Source of the DNA: Cristatella mucedo
Lineage: Eukaryota; Bryozoa; Phylactolaemata; Cristatellidae
Assembly: GCA_009760855.2 (NCBI GenBank)
Contig: WPIO01000020.1
Span: forward strand, 2,328,001 to 2,392,000
Length of the DNA: 64,000 bases
Direction: 5' to 3'
The notes under the pieces are model-generated. The model was not told the origin of the DNA and searched no databases. It saw nothing but the letters and a program-made list of their open reading frames with translations. Positions 43,576 through 55,042 of this stretch are shown piece after piece. Position 1 is the stretch's first letter. Each line of letters opens with the position of its first letter. The position numbers and the translations under genes are program-made.

Positions 43576-44189
43576 CTAATCTATATGACTAGCCAGGCGG
43601 GTTAAGTTAAGGCCGCCGCTGGCGTGAAGCCTTTCCCGGAAGTCCTGGCTAAGATGCTTCTCCGCTAAACAGCTCAGTAGTGCCAGTCCAGTATACTGGC
43701 CTGTGACCGACAGCCGATCGACGGCAGCGCAGCGCTCCTGCGCGCAGCGCATTTCTTCGCGGAGCGAATTTGAGCAGTTGACCCGTTAGCGGTCCATTAG
43801 CATGCACGCAGCTTGCGTCGAGCCCTTTACCATCGGCAGTAATCTTGAACCCCAGCCAGCATTACTACAAACGGAAGAATTTCGTACTCGGATGCAGGGC
43901 AAGTTAAAGTTGTGTACGTGTTGCACGCTGCACCAGTCTCGCGGCGCGTAGCTTTGTACAGCTTCATTTACAGGCGGTACGACCACGTGCTTACATGCAA
44001 CTGTGTGAATGCTACTAATATACCAATTAGCTGATGTTATTTTCTTCCGCACCTGTGAAGTAGCTAGAAAAAATTCAATTTTTTCAGGACAGTAGACAAG
44101 CACTTCATTCGTATTAGTATCAAAGCCTTATTAAAACCAACGTCCTTCTATTCGATAAACGGAAAAGGACTTTCGAAGGGCTACTCAAA
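43576..44189. other. Unassigned sequence
   Basis: No gene or repeat recognised. GC-rich palindromic words occur near 43725-43760. Confidence 0.4.
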
Positions 44190-44457
44190 CGCATCTATTT
44201 ATGACAGCATTTAGCGGGTCTCTGAGATTCATCCTTTATGTGCTTATGCGTGCTGACACTGTTGCACTGTTGCATGCTGCCACTAACCACACTTGCATGC
44301 TGACCCTGTGCATGTCACCACTAACCATGCAATTCTTGTTGTCTATCGAGCATGCTACCACTACCATTTGACTGTGCTTTCTGTGCGTCAAATGTAAAGC
44401 GCGTAGAAAGAGATTGAGTTCACTGAGGGTGATTTATCAAATGTATTATTATTATTA
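44190..44457 (+). mobile_element. LINE-A 3' UTR and tail
   Basis: Starts in the last codons of the C-terminal region ('atctatttatgacagcatttagcggg') and runs through the full 3' UTR ('gtgcttatgcgtgctgacactg', 'aaccacacttgcatgctgaccctgtgcatg') to terminal block and ATT tail. 5'-truncated. Confidence 0.8.
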
Positions 44458-45236
44458 CTCAACGTCTGAAATGTTTCAAAGCAGTAACACAATTTGTGGG
44501 GAGAGTCATTAAAGACTACTAACTTCAATATTTTCTAATTCGGAATGCAGATGAGCAAATAGTCGCTAAATCTAACGTTTAGTTAGGGTTGTGATCTTCG
44601 AAGGGTATCGCAGTAGATTGTTTAACCAGGGCCACCACCATTTGCCGAGTCCGAGGTGACTGGCAGGACGACGATTCTATTGAGAGGAGGTCTACAAGTC
44701 GATCTGGTTGACGCGAGTTCATATAAGAGCTTCTTACGTCAGTTGAACCTAGTCCGAGCAACTAAGTTAATCCTTCGCTATTTTCAAGGTTTACGGAGTT
44801 CCACGATGTTACTTTTTCCAAGAAATAATAAGAAACCTTCATCCTAACGTTATATGAAGAGCCGGGAAGAAGCGACGGGAGTTGAGAGAACCGTCAAAAT
44901 AGTTTCCGAAAAGTTTCTAGGAGGTTTGCGAAAAGCCAAGAAGGTTCTAATGTGTTTTAGAAGATTTTCCAAAAAAATTCTGGAGAAATAAATTCCGCAG
45001 AATCACGAAAACAATTTCGCAGAAAATTTAATTTGCGAGCCCTTCAGGAGGTTGGCGAAGGTTACGTCACTCTTCCAAAGCACAAGTCGCCGATCAAAGC
45101 CGTACGCCTAGGGTTTCCCCTGAGGAGGAGCAGCAGCTATCGGGTGTATAGTCGTTTACTAGACGTTGAAAGTTGGCCAGCCTTTCAGAACCAACGTGCG
45201 GAAAAAAGAAGTTCGGTGTTCATCAGTCACCGCGAA
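44458..45236. other. Unassigned sequence
   Basis: No gene recognised. Short words 'ttttccgaaaagtttct', 'agaagattttcc' recur loosely around 44890-45010. Confidence 0.4.
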
Positions 45237-45473
45237 GTAATAATAATAATAATAATAATTCACTTGATAAAGCGCCCTCAGAGAACTTAATCTCTCTCTA
45301 GGCGCTTTACATTTGCTGCAAAGGGAAATGCAATTGAATGGTGAGTAAAATCATGCTTGAAAAACAAACAAAATGAATAATGTGGTTAGGGGTGACATGC
45401 ACAGGGTCAGCATGCAAGTGTGGTTAGTGGCAGCATGCACAGTGTCAGCACGCATAAACACATCAAGGACGAA

Positions 45474-46319
45474 TCACACGGACCCACTAAATGCTGTCCT
45501 AAATAGGTGTGTTTTTAGGTTCCTTTTAAATGTGGTCAGGTCGGGGGATGTTCTGACGCAGGTCGGGAGGGAGTTCCGGGCTGTGGGAGCATACGAACTA
45601 AATGCACGGTCTCCAAAGGATTTAAGGTTTGTACGAGGTATTTCTAGACTGTTGGATTCCGAAAAGCGAGTGGTACGATGCTTTGCCTGATGGGGTAGTA
45701 TCTCTGAAAGATAGGCTGGAGCCATAGAATGAAGAGACCTAAAAGTGAGCGACAAAACCTTGAAGTCAATCCGTTGCTTGACTGGTAGCCAGTGCAGGTC
45801 GGCGAGAAGTGGAGTAATGTGGCAACTGCGACGCTCACGACAGACAAGTCTAGCTGCCGAGTTTTGCACCAGCTGCAATCGCCTGATCGCACATACTGGT
45901 AGGCCAGTAAGCAGTGAGTTGCAGAAGTCGAGACAGGATGTCTCGAATGCATGGACCAACTTAGATGTGGTATCTTTATCTAAGCAAGCCCAAATTTTAG
46001 CAATGTTATGAAGCTGAAAATAGGCGGATTTGACTGTGGAGCTGATACGGTCCTCTAGCGAGAGGTCGCTTTGGAATATGACACCTAGATTTCGAGCTGA
46101 TTCAACTGGAGATATGCTGGCAGAGCCAATTTTGAGCGTCAGCCTTTCCAATCTCTGAATCACACTGGGTTTGCCCATAACAAGTAAGTTAGTTTTATCA
46201 TCGTTTAGTTTTAGAAAATTTGCTGCCATCCATATGCGGATGTCATCAATGCATGCAGCTAGTGGGTTGAGAGAGTTTGAGGTGCTCGAAGGCTGGGAGG
46301 AATCAAAGCAAAGGTGCAA
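45474..46319 (-). pseudogene. LINE-A RT C-terminal domain
   Basis: 281 codons from just after the catalytic box: '[20 protein letters not shown]', '[20 protein letters not shown]', '[19 protein letters not shown]', '[20 protein letters not shown]'. The adjoining catalytic box is destroyed: a one-base deletion at about 46335 turns FHFYADD into FHFNEM. Confidence 0.82.
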
Positions 46320-46620
46320 CTGAGTGTCATCTCATTGAAGTGAAAGCCTAGATTGTGCTTGGCAATCACATCAGCAAGAGGGAGAGTATAAACCGTGAAA
46401 AGAACCGGACCTAGCACAGAGCCCTGTGGTACCCCATATTTCAGAGGTGCCTCATATGATCTTTGTCCATTCACGTCAATACTCTGGAGTCTCCCACTGA
46501 GATAGGACCTGAGCCACTGCAGAGCAGTGCCAGTGATGCCCAGGCGAGATGAGAGGCGCTCTAGAAGACTTTCTGATCGATAGCATCAAAAGCTGCCGAA
46601 AGATCGAGAAAAACAAGCAG

Positions 46621-47274
46621 CTACACTCTACCCATGTCTGCATTCCTAAGTAGGTCGTTGTATACCCTAAGGAATGCTGACTCTGTGGAGTGATTAGCTC
46701 TAAAGCCAGACTGGAACTTAATAGCAAGGTGTGAGGTTTCGATATACGAGTTCAGCTGGTCCGTCACGACCCGTTCCAATGTCTTTGATAGGAATGGTAG
46801 AAGGGAGACTGAGCGGTAGTTGCTTAAGTTCTCTTTGTCTAGTGTCGCTTTCTTGAGAAGTGGCCTGACTACAGCTTTTTTGAAAGGTGCTGGGACATGA
46901 CCGGAGGCTAATGACATACTAATGATGTTAGTTATGCATGGCAGCAGCAGATCAATGCAACGTAGGAGCAGGACAGTGGGAATAGGGTCCAGAGGACTTG
47001 TTGTCTTTTTTGATTGAGATACGAACTTTAGGACTAAATCACTAGTGACCTGCTTAAATGCAGACATTGAGGTGCAGCCAGGAACCGAGGAACAGCATTC
47101 TAGTGGGGAGGTTGTCATCGCAGGGATGGATTCCCTGATCTTGTTTATCTTCTGCACAAAGAATCGAGAGAAGCGATCGGCTAGATCATCACTAGGATCA
47201 TCAGGTAAGGAGCTAATCTGGGAACGGTTGAGGAGATGGTTTATTGTTGACATCAGCATTTTTGGGTTGTGCAT
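46621..47274 (-). pseudogene. LINE-A RT N-terminal part
   Basis: 217 codons: 'SDDLADRFSRFFVQKINKIR', 'DPIPTVLLLRCIDLLLPCIT', 'KAVVRPLLKKATLDKENLSN', 'VSLLPFLSKTLERVV', 'SGFRANHSTESAFLRVYNDL'. This is RT motif 0-2 territory. It is cut at 46621 just before motif A by a frameshift. Confidence 0.82.
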
Positions 47275-47423
47275 CTGTGATTCAACAATGTTTCTATAGA
47301 AGCTAGACTTGGCCTTTGCTAGGATCGATTGGTACGACCTACAGTAGTCTTCATATGCCTGTCGATGGACAGTTAGTCCGGATCTTTTGTATGCTTTTTT
47401 AAGCTTTCGTTTAGTAGACTTGG

Positions 47424-48092
47424 CTAGTTTAATGTCTGTGGTAAACCATAGGCCGTCTGGGCGGGGGGCCGCACAGTGCGCTTTGTCAGAGGTGCAAACT
47501 CGTCGAGCGTGTCAGCTAGTGTCGTGTTGTAGCTATCTACCAATGATGACAGATCGGAGGGAGGATTGAGCAGCAGAGGTGAAGCAGATATTCTCGCACG
47601 GACTGCGTCGATGTCAAGGGTCTTGAGGTTTCGCGATTCACAGGTTATTTTAGAGGAGGATGTGGGCACACACTGTAGATTGAATGAGATCTGCATGTGG
47701 TCAGATAAGTAGGATTTGGTAATAAGTGGTGATGACAGAGTGCAGTTGTATGAGAAAATCTGGTCGAGTGTGTGACCCTTGATGTGGGCAGGGCCATGCA
47801 CATGAGCCACAAGAGACAATGAGTCAGTCAATGCACGAAATTCGGTGCTGAAAGCGTCAGATAAGTTATCCAAGTGAACGTTGAAATCACCCATAACGAG
47901 GAAGGATCGATTTCTTGCACACAGAATCGAAATGAGATCGGAGAAATCTGAGATAAAGGAGGATTTGGTACCTGGTGGGCGATAGACTACTGCCACTATC
48001 GGTAGCTTGTTTTCGGGTGAGACCAAGACAATTGATTCAAAAGACTGCTTCGAGGGTACCGCAAATGGCTTGAAGTTGAATTTCGAGCGCAC
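47424..48092 (-). pseudogene. LINE-A AP endonuclease domain
   Basis: 222 open codons. It nicks target DNA in related elements. Visible are 'VVYRPPGTKSSFISDFSDLI', the metal/substrate motif 'FLVMGDFNVHLD', 'GHTLDQIFSYN' and the terminal 'SDHMQISF' (SDH catalytic histidine). The upstream catalytic Glu (TETWL) lies in another frame after a shift near 48100. A G/C-run indel near 47465 ends the frame early. Confidence 0.85.
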
Positions 48093-48610
48093 GACAATAG
48101 CAACTTACCTCAAGTTTTGGACGATCTAGGGGTGTGAAAGAACGAGAAACCAGATGGAGTAGCGTCTTTAATTGTCGGGCAGTTTATCGATTTCAGCCAA
48201 GTTTCAGTTAGGGCGAGCAGGTCGATACCATTTTCAGAAATAAGTAGTACCGCGCACTCGTAGGGTGTGAGCGCCAAGGATGCGCCGAGTGCTGGGCGCT
48301 TAGAAGCGATAGCCGATGTATCGTGGTGAGAAATGCCTTTCTAGTGCAGCGCTAGACAGGAGAAGAAATGCAAGAATCGGAGAGCAGATGGAATTCGACA
48401 CTGTGCGGATCTGTCAGACGAGACCCGGCGGTCGCAGTGCAGACTAGGCGCCGCGGTCGGGCATTTAAGATCGAAACCCCCGTAGATTGTTCTTTACCTC
48501 TCAGACGGAGATTGTTACACATGGTGTCAAGAGCTGCTAAGGGGTCTTTCAGAGGTCCAGAAAAGTGAAGTGATGTCGCACCAGGATTTGTTGTCGAGGC
48601 CGCCACAAGC

Positions 48611-49340
48611 CCAGAGCGAGGAGAGCGTGTTTCAGTTTGAATCCCGAACGCTATTCTCTTAACTTCTTTTGTTTGTTTGTTTATGTTTTATTTGGTTAAC
48701 TTCGTTTGTTTGTTTCGCCTTCGCTTGTTTTCGATGTATTCCACGAGTCCTATAGCGACAACTTGTCCGAGAATCTTAAAGAAGAAGGGAGACACGAAAC
48801 CGTGTAGTGGTTAACTGGAACTTTGGAATTTGATCCGGTCCGTAGTTTGGACGCTTACTGACTTAAATGGATCCAGTTACAAGATCTTTGTCGAGTGCCT
48901 TATTGAAAAACCTGAACAATGGCTGCATTAATGTTCCCCACTAACACTGGGTGTATCCACAATTAAGCTAAGGAAGATTAAACCTTGACATCATAAGAAA
49001 TGGCCAATCGTATGAATCGCTGAAGTGCCGTGTCGCTGGCTGCGACGCGTCTGCTGGGTCGCGTCGGCCGCTGATTTTAACCGACATGCACGTGCCTGAA
49101 AAGTAAATAAAAGTGCGTGCGCATGACAATTAACCACGCTTCGCCTGATAAGCGTGATTACTATGCGTTTGTTGTGTTTATTGATGGCAGTCACTCGCAG
49201 ACTGGTTATTTTAAAAAAGGCTATATAGGTTTCTGCACTTGCGTCTAAGTTCTCTGGCCGAGTAACGCGATTTGTAACAGTACTAGTCCTCACTAACTCG
49301 CGCCGACAAATAATATTAATAATTATAATGATAATAATAA
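48611..49340. other. Unassigned sequence
   Basis: No gene recognised; short 'gtttgtttgttt' runs at 48668-48715. ATA/ATT run at 49310-49342 belongs to the tail of the next SINE. Confidence 0.4.
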
Positions 49341-49520
49341 TAACTAGCTGATTCAATAGCCTCTTTTGTATAGCGACAGAAGAGCCTGTATGGCTATCAC
49401 CACCTATTGTAGTGGCGATAAAGAATCGCCTACAGGATTCCTAAAGGATTCGAACCCACGTCCTCGGGACCGAGGTCGTGAAAAGCAACCGCCTTACCTA
49501 GTGTGCCATCCCGACATCCA
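49310..49520 (-). mobile_element. SINE-1 copy with TTA-rich tail
   Basis: Minus strand: A-box-like 'tggcacactagg', B box 'gggttcgaatcc', 'ggcgattctttatcgcc', 'ggtggtgatagccatacaggctcttc', 'gaggctattgaatcagctag', then (TTA)n-like tail at 49310-49342. Complete in architecture, so it is the reference copy for this family. Confidence 0.8.
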
Positions 49521-49729
49521 ATAGCGGTGAAGCCCGAGCCTCGAAGCACGGCCAGCGAGTCGTAGACGCTGCCTAGTTTCGCGGAGCTATTCCTATGCTA
49601 GCCAAGCGAGCCAGCGGCAAAGAGCGATCACATCGTATCAGAACAAATCCGTATCCACAGCGTAGAGCAGTCTATTCAACAGCAGCAAACAGATACAGGT
49701 GTCTAGCAGCAACCGTAGCGAACAACAGC

Positions 49730-50984
<1,255 letters not shown>

Positions 50985-50985
<1 letters not shown>

Positions 50986-51105
50986 TATATATTATATAAT
51001 CCATTTTTATAGTGCCCTAAGAAAACTTAATCTCTATTCAGGCGCTTTACATATGCCTCGGGGCTCGAGCCCACGACCTCAGCCAGGCCTTGGTCGGGGT
51101 GAGCA
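50985..51105 (-). mobile_element. SINE-2 copy (tRNA-like head plus LINE-A tail)
   Basis: Minus strand: 'aaggtgctcaccccgacc', B box 'gggctcgagcccc', then 'atatgtaaagcgcctgaatagagattaagttttcttagggcactataaaa' and an AT tail. The tail abuts the CT tract, so the two may have spread or broken together. Confidence 0.72.
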
Positions 51106-52296
51106 CCTTAACTCTTTTCCCTCTTTCTCTCTCGCCCGCTTTCTCTGTCTCTCTCTGTCTCTCTCTGCTCTCTCTCTCTCTCTGCTCTCTCTCTCCTCCC
51201 TTATCTCGTACGAAGCCCAAAACCACACATGCACCGCTTAGCTCGCAGCATCGAGCGTCATTGACTATTATATGGTTCGAGCTTTTAATTCACCTACCCG
51301 CAGATTACGACAAAACCAGCTCCTAATCGTTGTATTTCAAAAGCCACGAATAATGTCGAGGCAGTCATAGGTTGGCTGATGTAGTAACCTAACGTTTCAG
51401 TCAGGCCTCCCCGCCCACGGGCCTCGCCCACGGTACCGCCGCTTCTTGAGCAGGTTCCGTGCAGCTTCGTTTTATCCTCCTCCTCCTCCTAGAGGCCATT
51501 AATCCAATGAACCACACCCTCTCGATGTCGTTCTCTTTTTTACCGTTAGGAGGCACGCAGCATGGCACGCTTGAGTCTTCTGACATGCAAGCGCAACACG
51601 AAGCAGCACGAATATTAACGTGACGCGCACGCGTGGCAACTGCCCGCGTCGTAATCCTGCCTACGGGTCTGCGGGTGGCGGGGCAAGTGCAGATCGTGCG
51701 CCGTTCTTTCCCGTCGCACATATCGTGCGTCTACTGTTTCAGCGCGTTCGAGCGACGAAAGGAGAAAAGCGCCTCGATCTAGCGGCTTCGATCTTTCTTC
51801 GTCTGGCGGGCAGCCAGCTGCACTTGGGACACCCGCTGTCACTTGGCCGACAGTCGTCGCACTGGCTAGCAGCCGTTCGATATCTGCCCCTGTTATTGAG
51901 TGAACAAGAATGCAACTGCGCGTATCCGCGGGCGACTGACACAATCCAAGCTGAATAGAGCAGCGCCGCCGCAGTGCCTGCGTCGGCCTCGCTGAGTCGC
52001 CGCGTCGGCCATTTAATTTGGGCGCTCGCTTTTCTTTCTCTTTCCGTTTTGGAGTTCGCATTTCGTGCAACTTCCGCCAGCCCATTCCAACGGCTCTCCG
52101 ATGCAGCGCCCGCCGAGTCTCCTACCCGCGCGACGCGATAACGAAAATATAATGGGTAGTGCTCGAATACTCGCGAACAGCTAAGATTACGAGCCTGGAA
52201 CTTGGACACGTTTGAACAGATACTCACCACTTTTACTTAAACCCAATTGTTTACGAAAAACCAGCGGACTCGCTATCAATGGCAGACTTGACGATT
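51106..52296. other. CT-rich flank then CpG-rich unassigned sequence
   Basis: A second, weaker CT-rich run lies at 51110-51205. From 51.4 to 52.2 kb the sequence is CpG-rich and open on both strands without a recognisable domain; it could be a promoter region. Confidence 0.4.
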
Positions 52297-52385
52297 GCTA
52301 ATGATAATAATAATAATAATAGTGCATTTGATATCGCGCATTCGCAGAACCCCATCTTTCTCTAGGCACTTAACATTTGCTGGGG
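52297..52385 (-). mobile_element. Solo LINE-A type 3' tail
   Basis: 'gataataataataataatagtgcatttgatatcgcgcattcgcagaaccccatctttctctaggcac' is a diverged terminal block with tail on the minus strand; no body follows. Confidence 0.6.
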
Positions 52386-53295
52386 TTGGAAACGAAAGCA
52401 CCCGGTGGCCTGGAGCGATATAAATTGCGTGCAAATTTGCACGCCCACTCTGCACACATGGGTGGATTCATTTATGAGGACAAATGCCAACAAGAACAAG
52501 GCACCGCGACGGACCGTTACGCCTTGCGGGCATTGGTAGTTATTATCGGATGGTAATGCAGGATGCTGTTTTATTTATTCTAATTTTATCTATTTATTTT
52601 TAATTATTTATGTTTTTTTATTTATTTCATTGTATGTATTTATTTAGCGGTGCAATCTACGAACCCGCGACGGAAGCGCATCCTACCTTCAGGTCCCGCT
52701 CGCTTGCGAGCGCTAAGCTCCGGCGGCGGCGGCGGCCTAGGCTCGCCAGAGCTCGCTCCGTGGCTCACCCGTCGTTGACCCGTCGCGTTGGTGACATCGC
52801 CGCGTCTTCTGTGCCGCTGGCCACGTCGGCTCGGCGCCCGGACTTGGCCAAGACTCGGGCGACGAACTAGCACACGACCAAACGAAGCCGCCGGCAAGGA
52901 CGTGCCTTCGTCGTTGTTTTGAAAAGCTCGGCGACTTAAGCGGCGAAATCAACGAAGCGTTCCGTGAGAGTCCCTGCTTATGTCGGTCTACAAGCTAGCC
53001 GCGGAAGAGTCGGAAAATGAAGCGGCGGGCGATAAACGCAATCGTGGAAGGTTGAAATTCACCGAGACGTGCATTTCGGAGGGCCAAGGGGCGGAGCGAG
53101 TAGGAAGCAAGACTTAAGAGGAAGACCGAACGCGTAAGCTTCCTACAAGTAGGAAGACCATGGTAAGGGACGAAAGTAGGCAGGAAGCAGGTAGCAGGCA
53201 GCAAGACTCAGCGTGCTAGACCCGGCGGGCGGCTTAAGGCGCTGGCTGCGACAGCGATCAGCCGAGCGGCCGCTCAGTTAAGACGCGACCGCTGG
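52386..53295. other. Unassigned, AT-rich then CpG-rich
   Basis: TTTAT-rich run at 52565-52645, then CpG-rich sequence at 52.66-52.95 kb with (CGG)n 'cggcggcggcgg' near 52725. No gene assigned. Confidence 0.4.
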
Positions 53296-53299
53296 CAAT

Positions 53300-54020
53300 G
53301 TATTGTAATGTATCTGCATCTGTGACTCCACAAAGCTACCGAGACCACGCGGGTGTTACGCAGAAGAGGTTTATCTAGCGCACTCGCAGCCTGAGCGGCT
53401 TTCGGTATGCATTCGGTTGCCAACAGACTTCGTCTCACGCAACAAAGAGAAAGTGGGAAGCAGAGCAGAGTCAGGAGAGCAGCTGAGATAGTCAGTAGCA
53501 TGGAAGTAGCAGCTCAGGACCGCTGGAAAGGATGTGCCATAATCGGCAACATGAGAGTAGTCGTCGTTGCGTAAGAATCGTGGAAGCGGGCTCCACAGTC
53601 TACGACCTGCAGAGCTCAAGTTTCTGTCGCCGACGGTCTTTAAGCAGAGGAATGGAACAGCTAATTTATTGTCCACACAAGACCTGAGGATGCGAAGAGA
53701 CTGAAACTGTTGCAGCAGTTCAGCTAGGTGTGGAGGAGCCAAGCCGTGGTGGGCCTTGTGGGTCAGCGTAAGAACTTTGCTCTGTATCCGCTGATCAACC
53801 GGCAGCCATCCTAGCTCTTTCAGCAGAGGAGACACGTGGTCAGAACTCTGGGATTGGCAAACTACCCTTGCAGCCATATTCATAGCCATCTGCAGCAGCC
53901 TAGTTGCTTTTTCGGTAGCCCAGCCAAAAGGGAATTACAATAACCAAGCCGAGACAGAACAGCTAGGAGCTAGCTACATCTTTTGCAAGCCACCGCGGAA
54001 GGCAGCTCCTAATCCTAATA
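53300..54020 (-). mobile_element. LINE-B copy, 5'-truncated
   Basis: Minus-strand 3' terminus near 53305, 3' UTR, C-terminal domain (53371-53889: 'LTHKAHHGLAPPHLAELLQQ', 'RRLWSPLPRFLRND') and a little upstream sequence to 54020 ('ccgcggaaggcagctcctaatcc'). Confidence 0.82.
53371..53889 (-). pseudogene. LINE-B RT C-terminal fragment
   Basis: 172 open codons of the domain after the polymerase core. Its 'ELGWLPVDQRIQSKVLTLTH' resembles the common CR1/L2 'HWLPVxxRIxxK' motif. A frameshift near 53900 separates it from upstream sequence. No catalytic box is present. Confidence 0.75.
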
Positions 54021-54480
54021 ACAGCGCTCGGCCGCGTCGCGGACAAGTGCAGCGGGCCGGCCGGCTGGCCTCAAGCCTGTTAACGCGTCCTCATAGAAGC
54101 ATGGCGCGGCGCTTCTTCTACAAAGAAACGCCAGCCTGTGTGTAGTCTGAATTATCGTCGCGAATGGCACAGAACGCTAGCCGACGAGCAACACCACCAG
54201 TTTATTCCATCTCCACACGGAGCAGGGCGAAGCACGACTCTCCTCGCCCCTCTCGCCCACGGGAGTCCCCCCCACGACTCCCTTGGCAAAACAACCCTAA
54301 TAGCAGTCCGGCTGCTGACCACATCGAGTGTCGCAGCCCACTCGTACAGCGATCAGGGGCAGTGTCATTAATTAAATAAAACCAGACTGTGAAAAACGAA
54401 GCGCACTGTTATTTCATTTCAACGGCGGCTCTATAAAAATTGTAACAGATTGGGAAGAAAGTCGGAGCCTTAGCACCGAA
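54021..54480. other. Unassigned sequence
   Basis: No gene or repeat recognised. Confidence 0.4.
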
Positions 54481-54509
54481 GGAGCGCCTGCTACCCCGCT
54501 ACGGGAAGC

Positions 54510-54825
54510 CCACCCTGGGAAGCCCATTCCGGAAAGCCCGCCCCGGGAGCCTACCCCTTTGAAGTCTACCCCCAAGCCTACCCCCGGAAGCCTACCCCCC
54601 CCAAGCCTACACCCGGAAGCTTGCCCCCCCCCCCGAAGCCTACCCCCCCCGAAGCCTATCCCCCCGAAGCCTATCCCCCCCCCCGAAGCCTACCCCCCCC
54701 CCGAAGCCCCCCCCCCCCGGAAGCCTACCCCCCCCCGAAGCCTACCCCCCCCCGAAGCCTACCCCCCCCAAGCCTACCGCCGGAAGCCTACCCCCCCCGA
54801 AGCCTACCTCCCCCGGAAGTCTGCC
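54510..54825 (+). repeat. C-rich minisatellite, unit about 16-18 bp
   Basis: Tandem copies of 'gaagcctacccccc' with variable C-run length, about 18 units, diverging at both ends ('gggaagcccaccctgg', 'ggaagtctgccg'). The minus strand has many G runs and could form G-quadruplexes. Pro-rich frames over it are artefacts. Confidence 0.92.
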
Positions 54826-54929
54826 GTTGTATCCCTTATTGTACAGCCTGACGATGCGCCCAGGGGTTCCCCTGCCCGGCGGGCGTACGTTGCCACCAGG
54901 AAAACTGGTTAGCTGTTGTGAGAGATAAT

Positions 54930-55042
54930 GAGAAGCATGATCGAATGAATGATTAGTGGTAGCAAGCTCAATAAACAACAAGAATAATATGTTAAGGGGT
55001 GACATGCACAGGCTCAGCATGCGAGTATGGTTAGTGGCAGAT
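54930..55042 (-). mobile_element. LINE-A 3' UTR fragment without tail
   Basis: 'tcgaatgaatgattagtggtagcaagctcaataaacaacaagaataatatgttaaggggtgacatgcacaggctcagcatgcgagtatggttagtggcag' matches the LINE-A 3' UTR on the minus strand; terminal block and tail are missing. Confidence 0.7.

Larger units (their letters stand above)
45237..48610 (-). mobile_element. Longest LINE-A copy, near full length
   Basis: Minus-strand element of about 3.4 kb. In order from its 5' end: N-terminal region (48352-48606, 'RRLVCTATAGSRLTDPHSVE'); AP endonuclease with 'ENGIDLLALTETWLKS' (about 48150-48240), 'VAVVYRPPGTK', 'LVMGDFNVHLD', 'LSDHMQISFNL'; linker; RT; C-terminal domain; 3' UTR; and (ATT)n at 45237-45260. 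It defines the family structure (CR1/L2-like). At least three frameshifts (near 48100, 47465, 46335) disable it. Confidence 0.88.

Noticed and set aside
51615-52230. Long frames on both strands
   Set aside because: CpG-rich composition lowers stop frequency; no domain or splice evidence.
54559-54912. Pro-rich 'PPEAYPP' repeat protein
   Set aside because: Frame over the C-rich minisatellite; unit length varies with C-run length, so no frame is maintained across units.
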